A stretch of DNA of 64,000 nucleotides, taken from contig NZ_CP060138.2 in NCBI RefSeq assembly GCF_016743795.2, positions 496,001 to 560,000 of the forward strand. Direction: 5' to 3'. Below the pieces are notes generated by a model. That model worked only from the letters and a program-made list of their open reading frames with translations, was not told where the DNA came from and did not search any database. This document shows positions 18,416-27,765 of the stretch, one piece after another. The stretch is from Rickettsia tillamookensis (lineage in GTDB: Bacteria; Pseudomonadota; Alphaproteobacteria; Rickettsiales; Rickettsiaceae). Within the stretch, counting starts at the first letter, position 1, and each line of letters opens with the position of its first letter. A program made the position numbers and the translations under genes.

Positions 18416-18546
18416 TATACTCTGCTGCTTTCAAGAATTGCTCTTTGTTATCTTCATGGATTCACGTACTCACTTATTAAGTATAAGCTGCGTGCGTTCA
18501 CCATTTGATAACAAATTCAATTCTTGAAATCATTTGAGTATATATA
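18416..18546. repeat. RPE upstream of the glycan cluster
   Basis: The arms TTTCAAGAATTGCTCTTTGT and, inverted, TTTCAAGAATTGAATTTGTT flank a CACGTACTCACTTATTAAG centre like that of the RPE at 2789. No promoter for rfbD is certain in the remaining 80 bp. Confidence 0.75.
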
Positions 18547-18627
18547 TTCTTAGCTTTGAAAAAACCTTATTGTAAAGATATATTATTTATGATAGAAACG
18601 ATTCGATAAAAATAAATAAAATATATC

Positions 18628-19482
18628 ATGAAAATATTAATTCTAGGTGTTACCGGTATGCTGGGTAACAGCATGTTTAGGTTTTTAAGTCAGGATAGTA
18701 AGTTTGACGTTTATGCGACAGCCCGAAATAATTCCGCTCGTTCTTATTTTTCTAAGGATTTATCCGATAAATTAATTACAAATGTAGATGTTGAGAATCA
18801 TGATTCATTAGTTGAGGTCTTCAATAAAATAAAACCCGATGCCGTCATAAATTGTATAGGGCTTGTGAAACAACTAGCTGATGCAAACGATCCGTTAAAA
18901 GCATTGCCAATAAATAGTTTGTTACCGCATAGGCTAGCTAATTTATGTAAATTAGCTAATTCAAGGTTAATCCATATTAGTACTGATTGTGTATTTTCAG
19001 GAAAAAAAGGTAATTATAAGGAAAGCGATTTTTCTGATTGCTATGATCTTTACGGTCGTTCTAAATTCCTTGGCGAAGTAGATTATCCGCATGCTATTAC
19101 GCTGCGTACTTCTATTATAGGTCATGAGCTAGCAGGTAATAGAAGCTTAATCAATTGGTTTTTAAGTGCAGAAGGGCAGGTGAAAGGTTTTGAAAAAGCT
19201 ATTTATTCAGGATTCCCGACAGTAGAGCTTGCAAGAATAATAAGGGATTTTGTATTACCGAATAAAGAACTGCATGGGCTTTATCATGTTGCATCAAAAC
19301 CGATTAATAAGTTAGAATTGTTAAAATTAGTAGCGGAAATATATAATAAAGAAATCGATATTATTCCATCGGATGAGCTTGTGATAGATCGTTCTCTAGA
19401 TGCTACTAGTTTTAACGAGGTAACGGGATATACGCCTCCTGAGTGGAAGGAGCTTGTAAAGCGTATGTGTGAGTTTAAGTAG
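18628..19482 (+). CDS. rfbD: RmlD-like NAD-dependent sugar reductase (QnlA/WbvR type)
   Basis: A 284-residue extended SDR that reduces nucleotide-4-keto-sugars. Seen: nucleotide-binding ILGVTGMLGNSM (residues 4-15), STDCVFSG, and the YGRSK catalytic YxxxK. The LRTSIIGHEL and SLINWFLS segments are, from memory, typical of reductases acting on UDP-2-acetamido-2,6-dideoxy-4-hexuloses, not dTDP-rhamnose enzymes. With the next two genes it fits UDP-L-quinovosamine formation. No rmlA, B or C is present, which argues against rhamnose. It leads the cluster, with one family B repeat before capD. Confidence 0.85.
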   Translation: MKILILGVTGMLGNSMFRFLSQDSKFDVYATARNNSARSYFSKDLSDKLITNVDVENHDSLVEVFNKIKPDAVINCIGLVKQLADANDPLKALPINSLLPHRLANLCKLANSRLIHISTDCVFSGKKGNYKESDFSDCYDLYGRSKFLGEVDYPHAITLRTSIIGHELAGNRSLINWFLSAEGQVKGFEKAIYSGFPTVELARIIRDFVLPNKELHGLYHVASKPINKLELLKLVAEIYNKEIDIIPSDELVIDRSLDATSFNEVTGYTPPEWKELVKRMCEFK

Positions 19483-19487
19483 GCTTG

Positions 19488-19580
19488 TGTCATACCGTGG
19501 CTTGACCACGGTATCCAGCTTAAAAATTATTGATATTAAAAGTTATTTTTTGGATACCGTGGACAAGCCACGGTATGACA
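19488..19580. repeat. Family B palindrome
   Basis: A 93-bp inverted repeat. TGTCATACCGTGGCTTGACC on the left and GGTCAAGCC-like inverted arms on the right enclose an AT-rich centre. It lies between rfbD and capD, starting 5 bp after the rfbD stop. Confidence 0.85.
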
Positions 19581-19611
19581 GTTAACTTCAAAAATAGGTA
19601 CTAAATAAATA

Positions 19612-20637
19612 ATGTTTGTAGATAAAACTTTAATGATTACAGGAGGCACCGGTTCGTTTGGTAATGCGGTGCTTTCTCGTTTTCTTAAATCCGATATTAT
19701 CAATGATATTAAGGAAATTAGAATTTTTAGTAGAGATGAAAAAAAGCAAGAGGATATGCGTATTGCTTTAAATAACTCAAAACTTAAATTCTATATCGGG
19801 GATGTACGTAATTATAAAAGTATTGATGAGGCAATGCATGGTGTAGATTATGTATTTCATGCCGCCGCTTTAAAGCAAGTTCCGACTTGTGAATTTTATC
19901 CTATGGAAGCAATCAATACTAACGTGTTAGGTGCTGAAAATGTTTTAAGTGCTGCTATTAATAACAAAGTTACAAAAGTTATTGTACTGAGTACCGATAA
20001 GGCTGTATATCCAATTAATGCAATGGGATTATCTAAAGCATTAATGGAAAAGTTAGCAATAGCAAAAGCACGTATGCGTTCTCCAGGTGAGACTGTGCTT
20101 TGCGTCACTAGATATGGTAACGTTATGGCATCTCGTGGTTCGGTAATTCCTCTTTTTATAAATCAAATAAAACAAGGTAAGGAATTAACCATTACAGAAC
20201 CGTCAATGACACGTTTTTTAATGTCGCTTGTAGATTCCGTAGATTTAGTTTTATATGCGTTTGAGCATGGGCGTCAGGGTGATATCTTCGTACAAAAATC
20301 TCCGGCAAGTACAATTGAGGTACTTGCAAAAGCATTACAAGAAATATTCGATAGCAAAAATGAAATACGTTTTATCGGTACACGTCACGGCGAAAAACAT
20401 TACGAATCGCTAGTATCATCTGAAGAAATGGCAAAAGCTGAGGATTTAAGGGATTATTACCGTATTCCTATGGACGGGCGTGATCTTAATTATGCAAAAT
20501 ATTTTGTTGAAGGTGAAAAGAAAGTAGCACTTTTAGAGGATTACACTTCCCATAATACAAAACGTTTAAATTTAGAAGAAGTAAAAGAGTTATTACTGAC
20601 GCTTGATTACGTACAAGAGGAGCTAAAAAATGCTTAA
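19612..20637 (+). CDS. capD: UDP-GlcNAc 4,6-dehydratase/5-epimerase (CapE/FnlA/WbjB type)
   Basis: A 341-residue cytoplasmic SDR of the polysaccharide biosynthesis family. It has TGGTGSFGNAV for NAD binding and RNYKSIDEAM. The active-site region TDKAVYPINAMGLSK has Met in the usual Tyr position, a trait of CapE/FnlA enzymes that dehydrate and 5-epimerise UDP-GlcNAc to the L-arabino-4-keto sugar. It overlaps wecB by 8 bp, so translation is coupled. In Rickettsia the gene is called capD. The likely use is the O-antigen-like surface polysaccharide. Confidence 0.9.
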   Translation: MFVDKTLMITGGTGSFGNAVLSRFLKSDIINDIKEIRIFSRDEKKQEDMRIALNNSKLKFYIGDVRNYKSIDEAMHGVDYVFHAAALKQVPTCEFYPMEAINTNVLGAENVLSAAINNKVTKVIVLSTDKAVYPINAMGLSKALMEKLAIAKARMRSPGETVLCVTRYGNVMASRGSVIPLFINQIKQGKELTITEPSMTRFLMSLVDSVDLVLYAFEHGRQGDIFVQKSPASTIEVLAKALQEIFDSKNEIRFIGTRHGEKHYESLVSSEEMAKAEDLRDYYRIPMDGRDLNYAKYFVEGEKKVALLEDYTSHNTKRLNLEEVKELLLTLDYVQEELKNA

Positions 20638-21763
20638 GGTAATGACGATTGTCGGTACTCGTCCTGAACTTATTAAATTATGCTGCGTGATTTCCGAGTT
20701 TGATAAATATACTAATCACCTCCTAGTTCACACTGGTCAAAATTATGCATATGAATTAAATCAGGTTTTTTTTGATGATATGGGGATTAGAAAACCTGAT
20801 TATTTCTTAGAAGTAGCAGCAGATAATACGGCAAAATCTATCGGGCTTATTATCGAAAAAGTAGACGAGGTACTTGAGAAAGAAAAACCCGACGCCGTTT
20901 TATTTTACGGCGATACTAATTCGTGTTTATCGGCGATTGCTGCTAAACGCCGTAAAATTCCGATTTTTCATATGGAAGCAGGAAATCGTTGTTTTGATCA
21001 GCGTGTACCTGAAGAAATAAACCGTAAAATCATTGATCATATTAGCGACATTAACATTACGTTAACCGAGCATGCAAGACGTTATTTAATTGCTGAAGGT
21101 TTGCCTCCTGAGCTTATTTTTAAATCAGGCTCGCATATGCCTGAAGTTCTTGACCGTTTTATGCCTAAAATATTAAAGTCGGATATTTTAGATAAATTAT
21201 CGCTAAAATCAAAGCAGTATTTCTTAATTAGCTCACATCGTGAGGAAAATGTCGACGTCAAAAATAATCTGAAAGAATTATTAAGTAGTTTACAAACGCT
21301 TATTAAAGAGTATAATTTTCCGGTAATCTTCTCGACACATCCAAGGACTAAAAAAAGGCTTGAGGATTTAGAGGGGTTTAAGGAGCTTGGTGATAAAATA
21401 AGATTTTTACCGGCTTTTGGTTTTACGGATTACGTTAAGCTCCAGATGAATGCATTTTGTATTTTATCCGATAGCGGTACTATTACTGAAGAAGCATCTA
21501 TACTTAATTTACCTGCTTTAAATATTCGAGAAGCACATGAACGTCCTGAAGGTATGGACGCCGGTACGCTTATTATGTCGGGCTTTAAGGCTGAACGGGT
21601 ACTACAATCGATGAAAGCTATCACGGAAGAACACGAGAATAACAAACGTTCGCAAGATATTGTAGCCGATTATGCTAAAGCGGGAGTTGTATCAAAGAAA
21701 ATATTACGTATAGTTTTAAGTTATGTGGATTATGTTAACCGTACGGTGTGGTTTAAAAAGTAA
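20630..21763 (+). CDS. wecB: UDP-N-acetyl-aminosugar C2-epimerase (CapG/FnlC/QnlB type)
   Basis: A 377-residue GT-B-fold 2-epimerase. VGTRPELIKL at the N terminus, YGDTNSCLSA, FHMEAGNRCFDQRVPEEINR and SDSGTITEEA are conserved. The EAGNRCFDQR version is, from memory, typical of CapG/WbjD-like enzymes that act on 6-deoxy sugars rather than of WecB itself. It is translationally coupled to capD. The expected product in this trio is UDP-L-QuiNAc (or UDP-L-FucNAc if the reductase has that stereochemistry). Confidence 0.9.
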   Translation: MLKVMTIVGTRPELIKLCCVISEFDKYTNHLLVHTGQNYAYELNQVFFDDMGIRKPDYFLEVAADNTAKSIGLIIEKVDEVLEKEKPDAVLFYGDTNSCLSAIAAKRRKIPIFHMEAGNRCFDQRVPEEINRKIIDHISDINITLTEHARRYLIAEGLPPELIFKSGSHMPEVLDRFMPKILKSDILDKLSLKSKQYFLISSHREENVDVKNNLKELLSSLQTLIKEYNFPVIFSTHPRTKKRLEDLEGFKELGDKIRFLPAFGFTDYVKLQMNAFCILSDSGTITEEASILNLPALNIREAHERPEGMDAGTLIMSGFKAERVLQSMKAITEEHENNKRSQDIVADYAKAGVVSKKILRIVLSYVDYVNRTVWFKK

Positions 21764-21799
21764 TCCTATTATCCTATTCATTATTATCATATCAAAAGC

Positions 21800-23077
21800 A
21801 TGAAATTCTTTAAATCAATAAAATTTAATACTTCATTTTTAAGTGTTTTTTTACTGATAACTCTTATATCTTCTTTTTGCTATTCTAAAGAAAATTCTTA
21901 TAAAAAAATAGTTTTCCTTGTTAGTACAGAGACATTCGGTGGCAAAGGCGTATACGCAATGTATAATGAGATGAAAAAAATAGGTCATGATGTCAAAATT
22001 GTAATAGTACCTCATCCTCATCCTAATATTCAAGGAGGAATAGATACCGAGTTTATTAGTAAATTTGATACACAAGACGTGATATATCCATGTGGTGAGT
22101 ATACTTCTTATTCAAATGTTAATACAAAATGTGAAATTTCTGAACTAAAAAATTATCAACCGGATTTTATCTTTACGCAAAACCCTTACGAAAATTTTCA
22201 AGGCTATATATCAGAACCTTTTACGGCTGCTAATTTGTATAAGAGTTTTAGAGGAACTAAAACAAAAATTATGTATGTAGTTTATGGTCCGCATATCTTT
22301 CATCAAAAAAATATTGATGATGATAAGTTATCAAGTTTCATAGAGACGGTATTTGTTGACTCGGAAAGTACAAAAGATATTTTTATTAGTAATTATAAAT
22401 TTCCTAAGGATAGAGTTATTGTTTCAGGTTATCAACCATACTATGAAGTAAGAAATTATAATATTAAAGAAAAACCAAACTCGGAAACCATTTTATGGCT
22501 TCCTAGATGGGAATTATCATTTAAAAATAGAGATTTATATGAAGGAGGTTCTACTTTCTTAAATTATCACTATTTTTTCTATAATTATGCATTACAACAT
22601 CCTAATATTCATTTTATCATAAGACCACATGTTACACTATTTACCTATGCGGTCGGTAAAAATTACTTAAGCCAAAGTGATATGGATAATATATTAAGTA
22701 GGTTTAATTCTTTAAGAAATGTTACTATTTCTGCACATGCATTCAGGTCGTTACTAGATGATATAATGGTGTCGGATATTGTAATAAGTGACGGTACGTC
22801 ATCTCTTGCTGAAGTAGTAGTTGCAGATAAGCCTATAATTTACTTAAGTAATGGTTGGAATAATGAATTTAATAGCAATGCTCTATCTAAAGAATTAAAA
22901 AAATATATGTATTTTGCTTATGAGCCGCAGGATATTATTAACTATATAGAATTTATTAAGCAAAATCATTATTTACCTTATCATGAAAATAATAAGGGTA
23001 GAAATCAATTTAAAAAGATGCTTGATCCTGTAGAAAACCCTGCTGCATTTATTGCAGAATATTTGTTAAAATTATAA
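21800..23077 (+). CDS. Putative CDP-glycerol glycerophosphotransferase-like/GT-B glycan enzyme
   Basis: A 425-residue protein with an N-terminal hydrophobic helix or signal anchor (about 13-28, ending FCYSKEN). The C-terminal half resembles TagB/TagF glycerophosphotransferases and related GT-B proteins: FIIRPHVTLF, then DIVISDGTSSLAEVVVADKP with the conserved SD and E. The N-terminal STETFGGKGVYAMYNEMKKI also suits a Rossmann-like donor domain. It lies 36 bp after wecB, so it belongs to the glycan operon. The substrate is unknown, and the predicted membrane anchor is unusual for the family. Confidence 0.65.
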   Translation: MKFFKSIKFNTSFLSVFLLITLISSFCYSKENSYKKIVFLVSTETFGGKGVYAMYNEMKKIGHDVKIVIVPHPHPNIQGGIDTEFISKFDTQDVIYPCGEYTSYSNVNTKCEISELKNYQPDFIFTQNPYENFQGYISEPFTAANLYKSFRGTKTKIMYVVYGPHIFHQKNIDDDKLSSFIETVFVDSESTKDIFISNYKFPKDRVIVSGYQPYYEVRNYNIKEKPNSETILWLPRWELSFKNRDLYEGGSTFLNYHYFFYNYALQHPNIHFIIRPHVTLFTYAVGKNYLSQSDMDNILSRFNSLRNVTISAHAFRSLLDDIMVSDIVISDGTSSLAEVVVADKPIIYLSNGWNNEFNSNALSKELKKYMYFAYEPQDIINYIEFIKQNHYLPYHENNKGRNQFKKMLDPVENPAAFIAEYLLKL

Positions 23078-23087
23078 TAATTAAAAT

Positions 23088-23999
23088 ATGTGTATATTAG
23101 AAAAAATTTATAATGATGGGGAAAGATTAATTCCTGGAGAAACACATGATATTTCAGAGGTAATTCGTCATAAAAGTAGTTATAAGATTTTTAAAAAAAT
23201 TATAGAAACCGATATACTTAATAGCCCATTAATGCTAAATCAAAAAATAAAAATTTTAGATATAGGTTGTGGAACAGGACACGGAACTTTCATGCTTAGC
23301 GATATATTAGGAGTAGAAATTACAGCAATAGATCTCAGTAAAGAATCTATAATTTATGCTGAACAAAATTATGAAGCATCTAATATAAAATATATTGAAT
23401 CTGATTTAGTTAGTTTTATTAAAAAGGCAGAAGAATATGATTATATTGTATCAAGACATGCACTTGAGCATATTGAAGACGGCTTAAATCTAGTACTTAA
23501 TCTTAAATATAAAAAACGATTAATAGTAAATGTACCTTTTAATGAGGCAGAAGGAAATATATATCATTTAGTGAATTGGATTACTGAAAAAGACTTTGAG
23601 TCATATCAGAACAAAGAATTTTTCTATGAAGGATTAGATGGAATAACTTCAGATAAACGTTCTGAAGAAAATCCTCCTAATTCTATAATCTGTATATCCA
23701 GTAACTCAGATTTAAAGCCGGTAAAAAAATTATTTAGCTATCCAATTACTGCTTGGAATCCTGAATTTTTAGAAAAGTTAGGGCTTCAATCTCAAGGTAT
23801 ATTAAAACAACTTCAACAAGTGCAAAATGCATTTAAAGATAGCGAAGAGAAAAATTTGAGCTATGAAAGTAAATTAAATAATACTGTAACAGAGCTAAAT
23901 AATGCTTTAGAAGAAATAAAAATTCTTAAAAATAAATTAATTATTAGCGAAGAAGAAAAATCTATTTTTCTAAAACTCTATAGAAAATTTAAACAATAA
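23088..23999 (+). CDS. SAM-dependent methyltransferase with coiled-coil tail
   Basis: A 303-residue class-I methyltransferase. Motif I is ILDIGCGTGHGTFML (about 62-76), the acidic motif II is TAIDLS, and SRHALEHIEDG follows. The last 60 residues (QQVQNAFKDSEEKNLSYES, then LNNALEEIKILKNKL) form a coiled coil, like the glycan methyltransferases that cap or measure O-antigen chains (WbdD-like logic). It is 10 bp from the gene before and 32 bp from the next, in the glycan operon. Sugar O-methylation is plausible but unproven. Confidence 0.75.
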   Translation: MCILEKIYNDGERLIPGETHDISEVIRHKSSYKIFKKIIETDILNSPLMLNQKIKILDIGCGTGHGTFMLSDILGVEITAIDLSKESIIYAEQNYEASNIKYIESDLVSFIKKAEEYDYIVSRHALEHIEDGLNLVLNLKYKKRLIVNVPFNEAEGNIYHLVNWITEKDFESYQNKEFFYEGLDGITSDKRSEENPPNSIICISSNSDLKPVKKLFSYPITAWNPEFLEKLGLQSQGILKQLQQVQNAFKDSEEKNLSYESKLNNTVTELNNALEEIKILKNKLIISEEEKSIFLKLYRKFKQ

Positions 24000-24031
24000 A
24001 ACTAACATTTTATAAATTATTTTTAAAATTT

Positions 24032-25846
24032 ATGACAACTAAAAAAGATAAACCTCTAAATATTTATCATCCTTTAGTTTCCATTATTATACCTGTCTAT
24101 AATGGGGCTAATTATATGTGTGAAGCTATAGATAGTGCTTTAGCTCAGACTTACAAAAATATCGAAATTATTGTTGTTAATGACGGTTCCAAAGATAATG
24201 GAGAGACAGAAAATGTAGCATTATCATATGGTGATAAAATACGCTATTTTCATAAAGAAAACGGAGGTTGTGGTTCGGCTTTAAATTACGGTATAAAAAA
24301 CATGAAAGGGGAGTATTTTTCATGGCTTAGCCATGATGATATATATTACTCTAATAAAATCGAGAAGCAAGTTAACATATTAAGTGAGTTAGATAATAAA
24401 AATACTATCATTTATGGCGGTTATGAATTAATTGATGAAAAAGGAAACTCTCTACGTTATATTAAACCGGATAATGTGCTACCTATAAATAAACTTAATA
24501 TTTCTTTATTACCTTTATTACGAGGATTAATACATGGTTGTTCGCTATTAATTCCTGCTAAATATTTTCATGAAGTCGGTATATTTAATGAAGCTTTACC
24601 GACAACACAAGATTATGATTTATGGTTTAAAATTTTCCGTGTTGCTTCTATTTATTTTGATGAGTCTATCCTAATTAAATCTCGTTTTCATTCAGAGCAA
24701 GGTAGTAAAAAAATATCAAATCATAACGAAGAGTGTAATGTATTATGGTCATCGTTTCTTCGTGAGTTAACAGAAGAAGAAATGATCAAAATGGAAGGTT
24801 CCTCTTATTTATTTTTAACTCGTACAGCTAATTTTTTATCAAATAATACTCCTTATAAAAAAGCCTGTGATTTAGCAAATACTATGGTAAAGCAAGTATT
24901 AAATGATACTAAAGTTAGTGTTATTATACCGGTATATAATAGAATAAATTGGGCAATTGAAGCTATAGAAAGTGTACTTATTCAAACACACAAAAATTTT
25001 GAGATACTTATAATAGATGATGGATCGACTGATGATACATCAGAATTAACTTCAATATGCAAAAAAGATAAAAGAATAAAATATTTTTATAAAAAAAATG
25101 AAGGACCTGCTGCTGCACGTAACTTAGGTATTAAAAATGCTATAGGAAAATATATTGCTTTCCTTGATTCGGACGATTTATTTTATAGGGATAAAATAGA
25201 AACCCAATTAAAATTTATGGAAGAAAATAATTTTATATTTTCTCATACTTCATATCAAAAAATAAATGAAAAAGGAAAATATATAGAATCTGTTCATTCC
25301 GGGTTTTTTAGTGGAAATGTTTTTCCTCAAGTCATACAAACTTGTCCAATAGCAATGCCGACAGTTATGGGAACTTTGACATTATTCCAAGAAAATTTAT
25401 TTCCTGAAAATATAAGAAGTGGTGAAGATTGTTGTTTATGGATATCTATTGCTAGTAAAAACTTAATAGGCGGTATAGACAAAGAATTGTCTAAAGTACG
25501 AATTAGCGGTGGTACTAATACATTTATGGACCCAAATAAATATTCAGTAGGTTTAATAAATATTACTTCTTATGTTCTTAATGATTCTTATTTAAGTAAA
25601 TTTAGTCCGTTTACTATTAATTTGTTATTAGCAGCTGTTACACAATTAAGATTACTAGAAAATAAAAATGAAGACTATAAAAAAAGTAATATTTCTTTTT
25701 TCAAAAATAACTATGTAATTCAAAAAATACGAACCTATTGCTTTGTGACAAAAATTTTGATTTTATTAACTATTACTTCTTTAAGGCACAATGGAATACG
25801 TGCAACTATATCCAAAATACGTAGATGGCTTAGAAAGCATATATAA
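24032..25846 (+). CDS. Bifunctional GT2-family glycosyltransferase (two GT-A domains)
   Basis: A 604-residue protein with two complete family-2 GT-A domains. Domain 1 (about 10-240) has SIIIPVYNGANYM, VVNDGSKD and WLSHDDI. Domain 2 (about 290-520) has SVIIPVYNRINWAIEAI, IIDDGSTDD and FLDSDDLF. The DxD-like acidic pairs are present in both (HDD and DSDD). The C-terminal 50 residues carry a hydrophobic helix (FVTKILILLTITSL) and a basic tail (KIRRWLRKHI) suited to membrane association. Two domains suggest a polymerising or alternating enzyme that adds two sugars of the repeat unit. Confidence 0.88.
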   Translation: MTTKKDKPLNIYHPLVSIIIPVYNGANYMCEAIDSALAQTYKNIEIIVVNDGSKDNGETENVALSYGDKIRYFHKENGGCGSALNYGIKNMKGEYFSWLSHDDIYYSNKIEKQVNILSELDNKNTIIYGGYELIDEKGNSLRYIKPDNVLPINKLNISLLPLLRGLIHGCSLLIPAKYFHEVGIFNEALPTTQDYDLWFKIFRVASIYFDESILIKSRFHSEQGSKKISNHNEECNVLWSSFLRELTEEEMIKMEGSSYLFLTRTANFLSNNTPYKKACDLANTMVKQVLNDTKVSVIIPVYNRINWAIEAIESVLIQTHKNFEILIIDDGSTDDTSELTSICKKDKRIKYFYKKNEGPAAARNLGIKNAIGKYIAFLDSDDLFYRDKIETQLKFMEENNFIFSHTSYQKINEKGKYIESVHSGFFSGNVFPQVIQTCPIAMPTVMGTLTLFQENLFPENIRSGEDCCLWISIASKNLIGGIDKELSKVRISGGTNTFMDPNKYSVGLINITSYVLNDSYLSKFSPFTINLLLAAVTQLRLLENKNEDYKKSNISFFKNNYVIQKIRTYCFVTKILILLTITSLRHNGIRATISKIRRWLRKHI

Positions 25847-25850
25847 ATAA

Positions 25851-26838
25851 CTATTCCTCAAGTACCTTAACTTTTGAGCCATCACCGATTTTAGTCATAC
25901 CTTCGGTAACGACTAAGTCACCTTCTTTAATATCGTTAGAGGTAATTTCAATTAGACCTTCTGTACGTGTGCCGATTTTTACATATAATTGTTTTACGGT
26001 ATCACCGTCTATTTTATAAATAAAATTACCTTGATTATTTCGTTGAATACAATTTTCAGGAACGGTTAGATTTTTATGAGGATTAATTATAAGCTTAACA
26101 TCTACAAAGCTATTATGCAGGATTTTTGTCCCCATAGGTAAAATAATTTTGGCTGTTAAAGTACCGTTATCTGATAAGTAGTGCGATACTGCCCCGATTG
26201 TACTTTTAATTTTTCCTGCAATTAAAACTTCAGTATCGACTCCAACTTTTCCGCTTAAAGACTCCGGCAATTCAATAAAAATACTTTGTGAGTTTTCTGT
26301 TCCGGTAATGCTAAAAAGATAGTCGCCTATTTTTACTTCATCGCCGACCATAGACTTAATTACGCCTATTTTACCGGAATAGGGTGCAGTAATTATCATA
26401 TGTTTTTAAAGCTTTGGAATAATTAAATTTTGCATCTTCAAGCTCGCTTTTTGACCTTTTATATTCCTCGTTGCTTACAAATTTTTTAGCAAATAAAGCT
26501 TCTTTTCTATTATAATCTTCTTGTTTTGTATTTAATAAAGCTGCTGCTCTAGATTTAGTGGTTTCTGCTATGTTCTTATCTATAACCAGCAATATATCTC
26601 CTTTTTTTACTATTTCTCCTTGATGTGCTGAGACTTTTTCAACTACTCCAGTAGCATTAGCATAATAATCACGACTATTATCATTCTGGCATTGCCCTAC
26701 AATATTAAATATGTCGTAAAGCTCGGCAATTTGTACTTTAGTTGCTGTTACTCCTGTAATTTTTTCTTCTTCCTTTTTACTTGCCACAGTAGAAAGTGAG
26801 ATAAGTAAGGTAAAAAGAACAATAAGTTTTGCAGGCAT
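25851..26838 (-). pseudogene. RND efflux periplasmic adaptor (HlyD/MFP), frameshifted
   Basis: One adaptor gene split into two overlapping frames. The 5' part (26371-26838) encodes a signal peptide, then GVVEKVSAHQGEIVKKGDIL (the first lipoyl half) and a helical hairpin, ending out of frame just after LKTYDN. The 3' part (25851-26399) resumes with IITAPYSGKIGVIKSMVGDEV (second lipoyl half and barrel) and ends in a normal adaptor C terminus. A 1- or 2-base frameshift near 26395 explains both. No RND pump or TolC gene is adjacent. A sequencing error, or expression by recoding, are the alternatives. Confidence 0.8.
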
Positions 26839-26920
26839 AATATTATACTTTAAGTTGAATAGGTGTCATCTAGTTAGTTTGTCTGCGTTAGGTATTGCCC
26901 GCGTGGATTAATTTCACCTC

Positions 26921-26950
26921 TGTCATCCCGTGGCTTGACCACGGGGTGAC
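26921..26950. repeat. Family B half element (solo hairpin)
   Basis: TGTCATCCCGTGGCTTGACC and its inverted partner GGTGACA enclose no spacer. It is a short hairpin between the pseudogene and the downstream HAD gene and could act as a terminator. Confidence 0.6.
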
Positions 26951-26988
26951 ATATTGGGTTTACCGCTCCACGCAACAATACCTCCAAG

Positions 26989-27756
26989 TTATGACAAAGT
27001 ATGCTTTTTAAGTTCCTCATCCGTTAACCATTTATATTCTTTTTCTAGAATTTCAAATCTGATTTTTTCTAATTGTTCATCAAGATCAGGTTCAGGAACG
27101 ATAGCAGAACCCATAAATTCAAATCCTTGATAGTTAATTTTTAGTTTCTTACAAGTCTCTTGTAATGATAGTAAATTTTCTTCTATATCATCAATAAATA
27201 TTATTGATTGCGGATAATAATCTGTTTTGCGTAATACATATTCAAGTACGCTTCCTTTATCATATTCCGCAGTATAAATTATGCCATCTTTTAATGTAGG
27301 TTTACCGTAACCGATATTAAAATCCTCGATTGTTATTTCATCTTCTAAAGGTGAAAATTCTTGAAAATTTACCTTTAATTCAGTGAGTTCACGAACTCTC
27401 CATTCGATCATATCTTCAATTACGCCGAATTTACCGGTAGGAAGTTTAGTAAGCCCCATTGCCGGAATATTTTTTTCTTTAAGTAGAGTAAATATTTTTA
27501 AAATATCTGAATTAACGAACCTAGATTTTTTTCCTTTAAGAATAACGCTAAGTAATAATTCACATTCTTTTCTAGTAAGTCTTTTTTCAATGCTCTTCAT
27601 TAATTCTTTTCTATAATCATGTGTTAACCTAGACTCATCAGTATCCATCACAATTACGTCATCAACGTCAAAAAGTACCAAACTAGTATTATTAGCTTGT
27701 TCTACTGCTTCTATAACTTCTTTAAAATCATGAACTTTATTTATTTTGCTATACAT
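26989..27756 (-). CDS. HAD-like protein resembling DUF2608 (copy 2)
   Basis: A 255-residue paralogue of the protein at 3401-4150. Motif I is LVLFDVDDVIVMD, in which Val replaces the Thr of copy 1; both fit DxDx(T/V). LTKLPTGKFGVIEDMIEWR aligns with LTQMNTGKFGNIPSMQDWR in copy 1. SIIFIDDIEENL is the acidic motif IV. It lies 9 bp after the alpha/beta hydrolase gene on the same strand, so the two share an operon. The physiological substrate is unknown. Confidence 0.72.
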   Translation of the reverse strand: MYSKINKVHDFKEVIEAVEQANNTSLVLFDVDDVIVMDTDESRLTHDYRKELMKSIEKRLTRKECELLLSVILKGKKSRFVNSDILKIFTLLKEKNIPAMGLTKLPTGKFGVIEDMIEWRVRELTELKVNFQEFSPLEDEITIEDFNIGYGKPTLKDGIIYTAEYDKGSVLEYVLRKTDYYPQSIIFIDDIEENLLSLQETCKKLKINYQGFEFMGSAIVPEPDLDEQLEKIRFEILEKEYKWLTDEELKKHTLS

Positions 27757-27765
27757 ATTTGTTTT

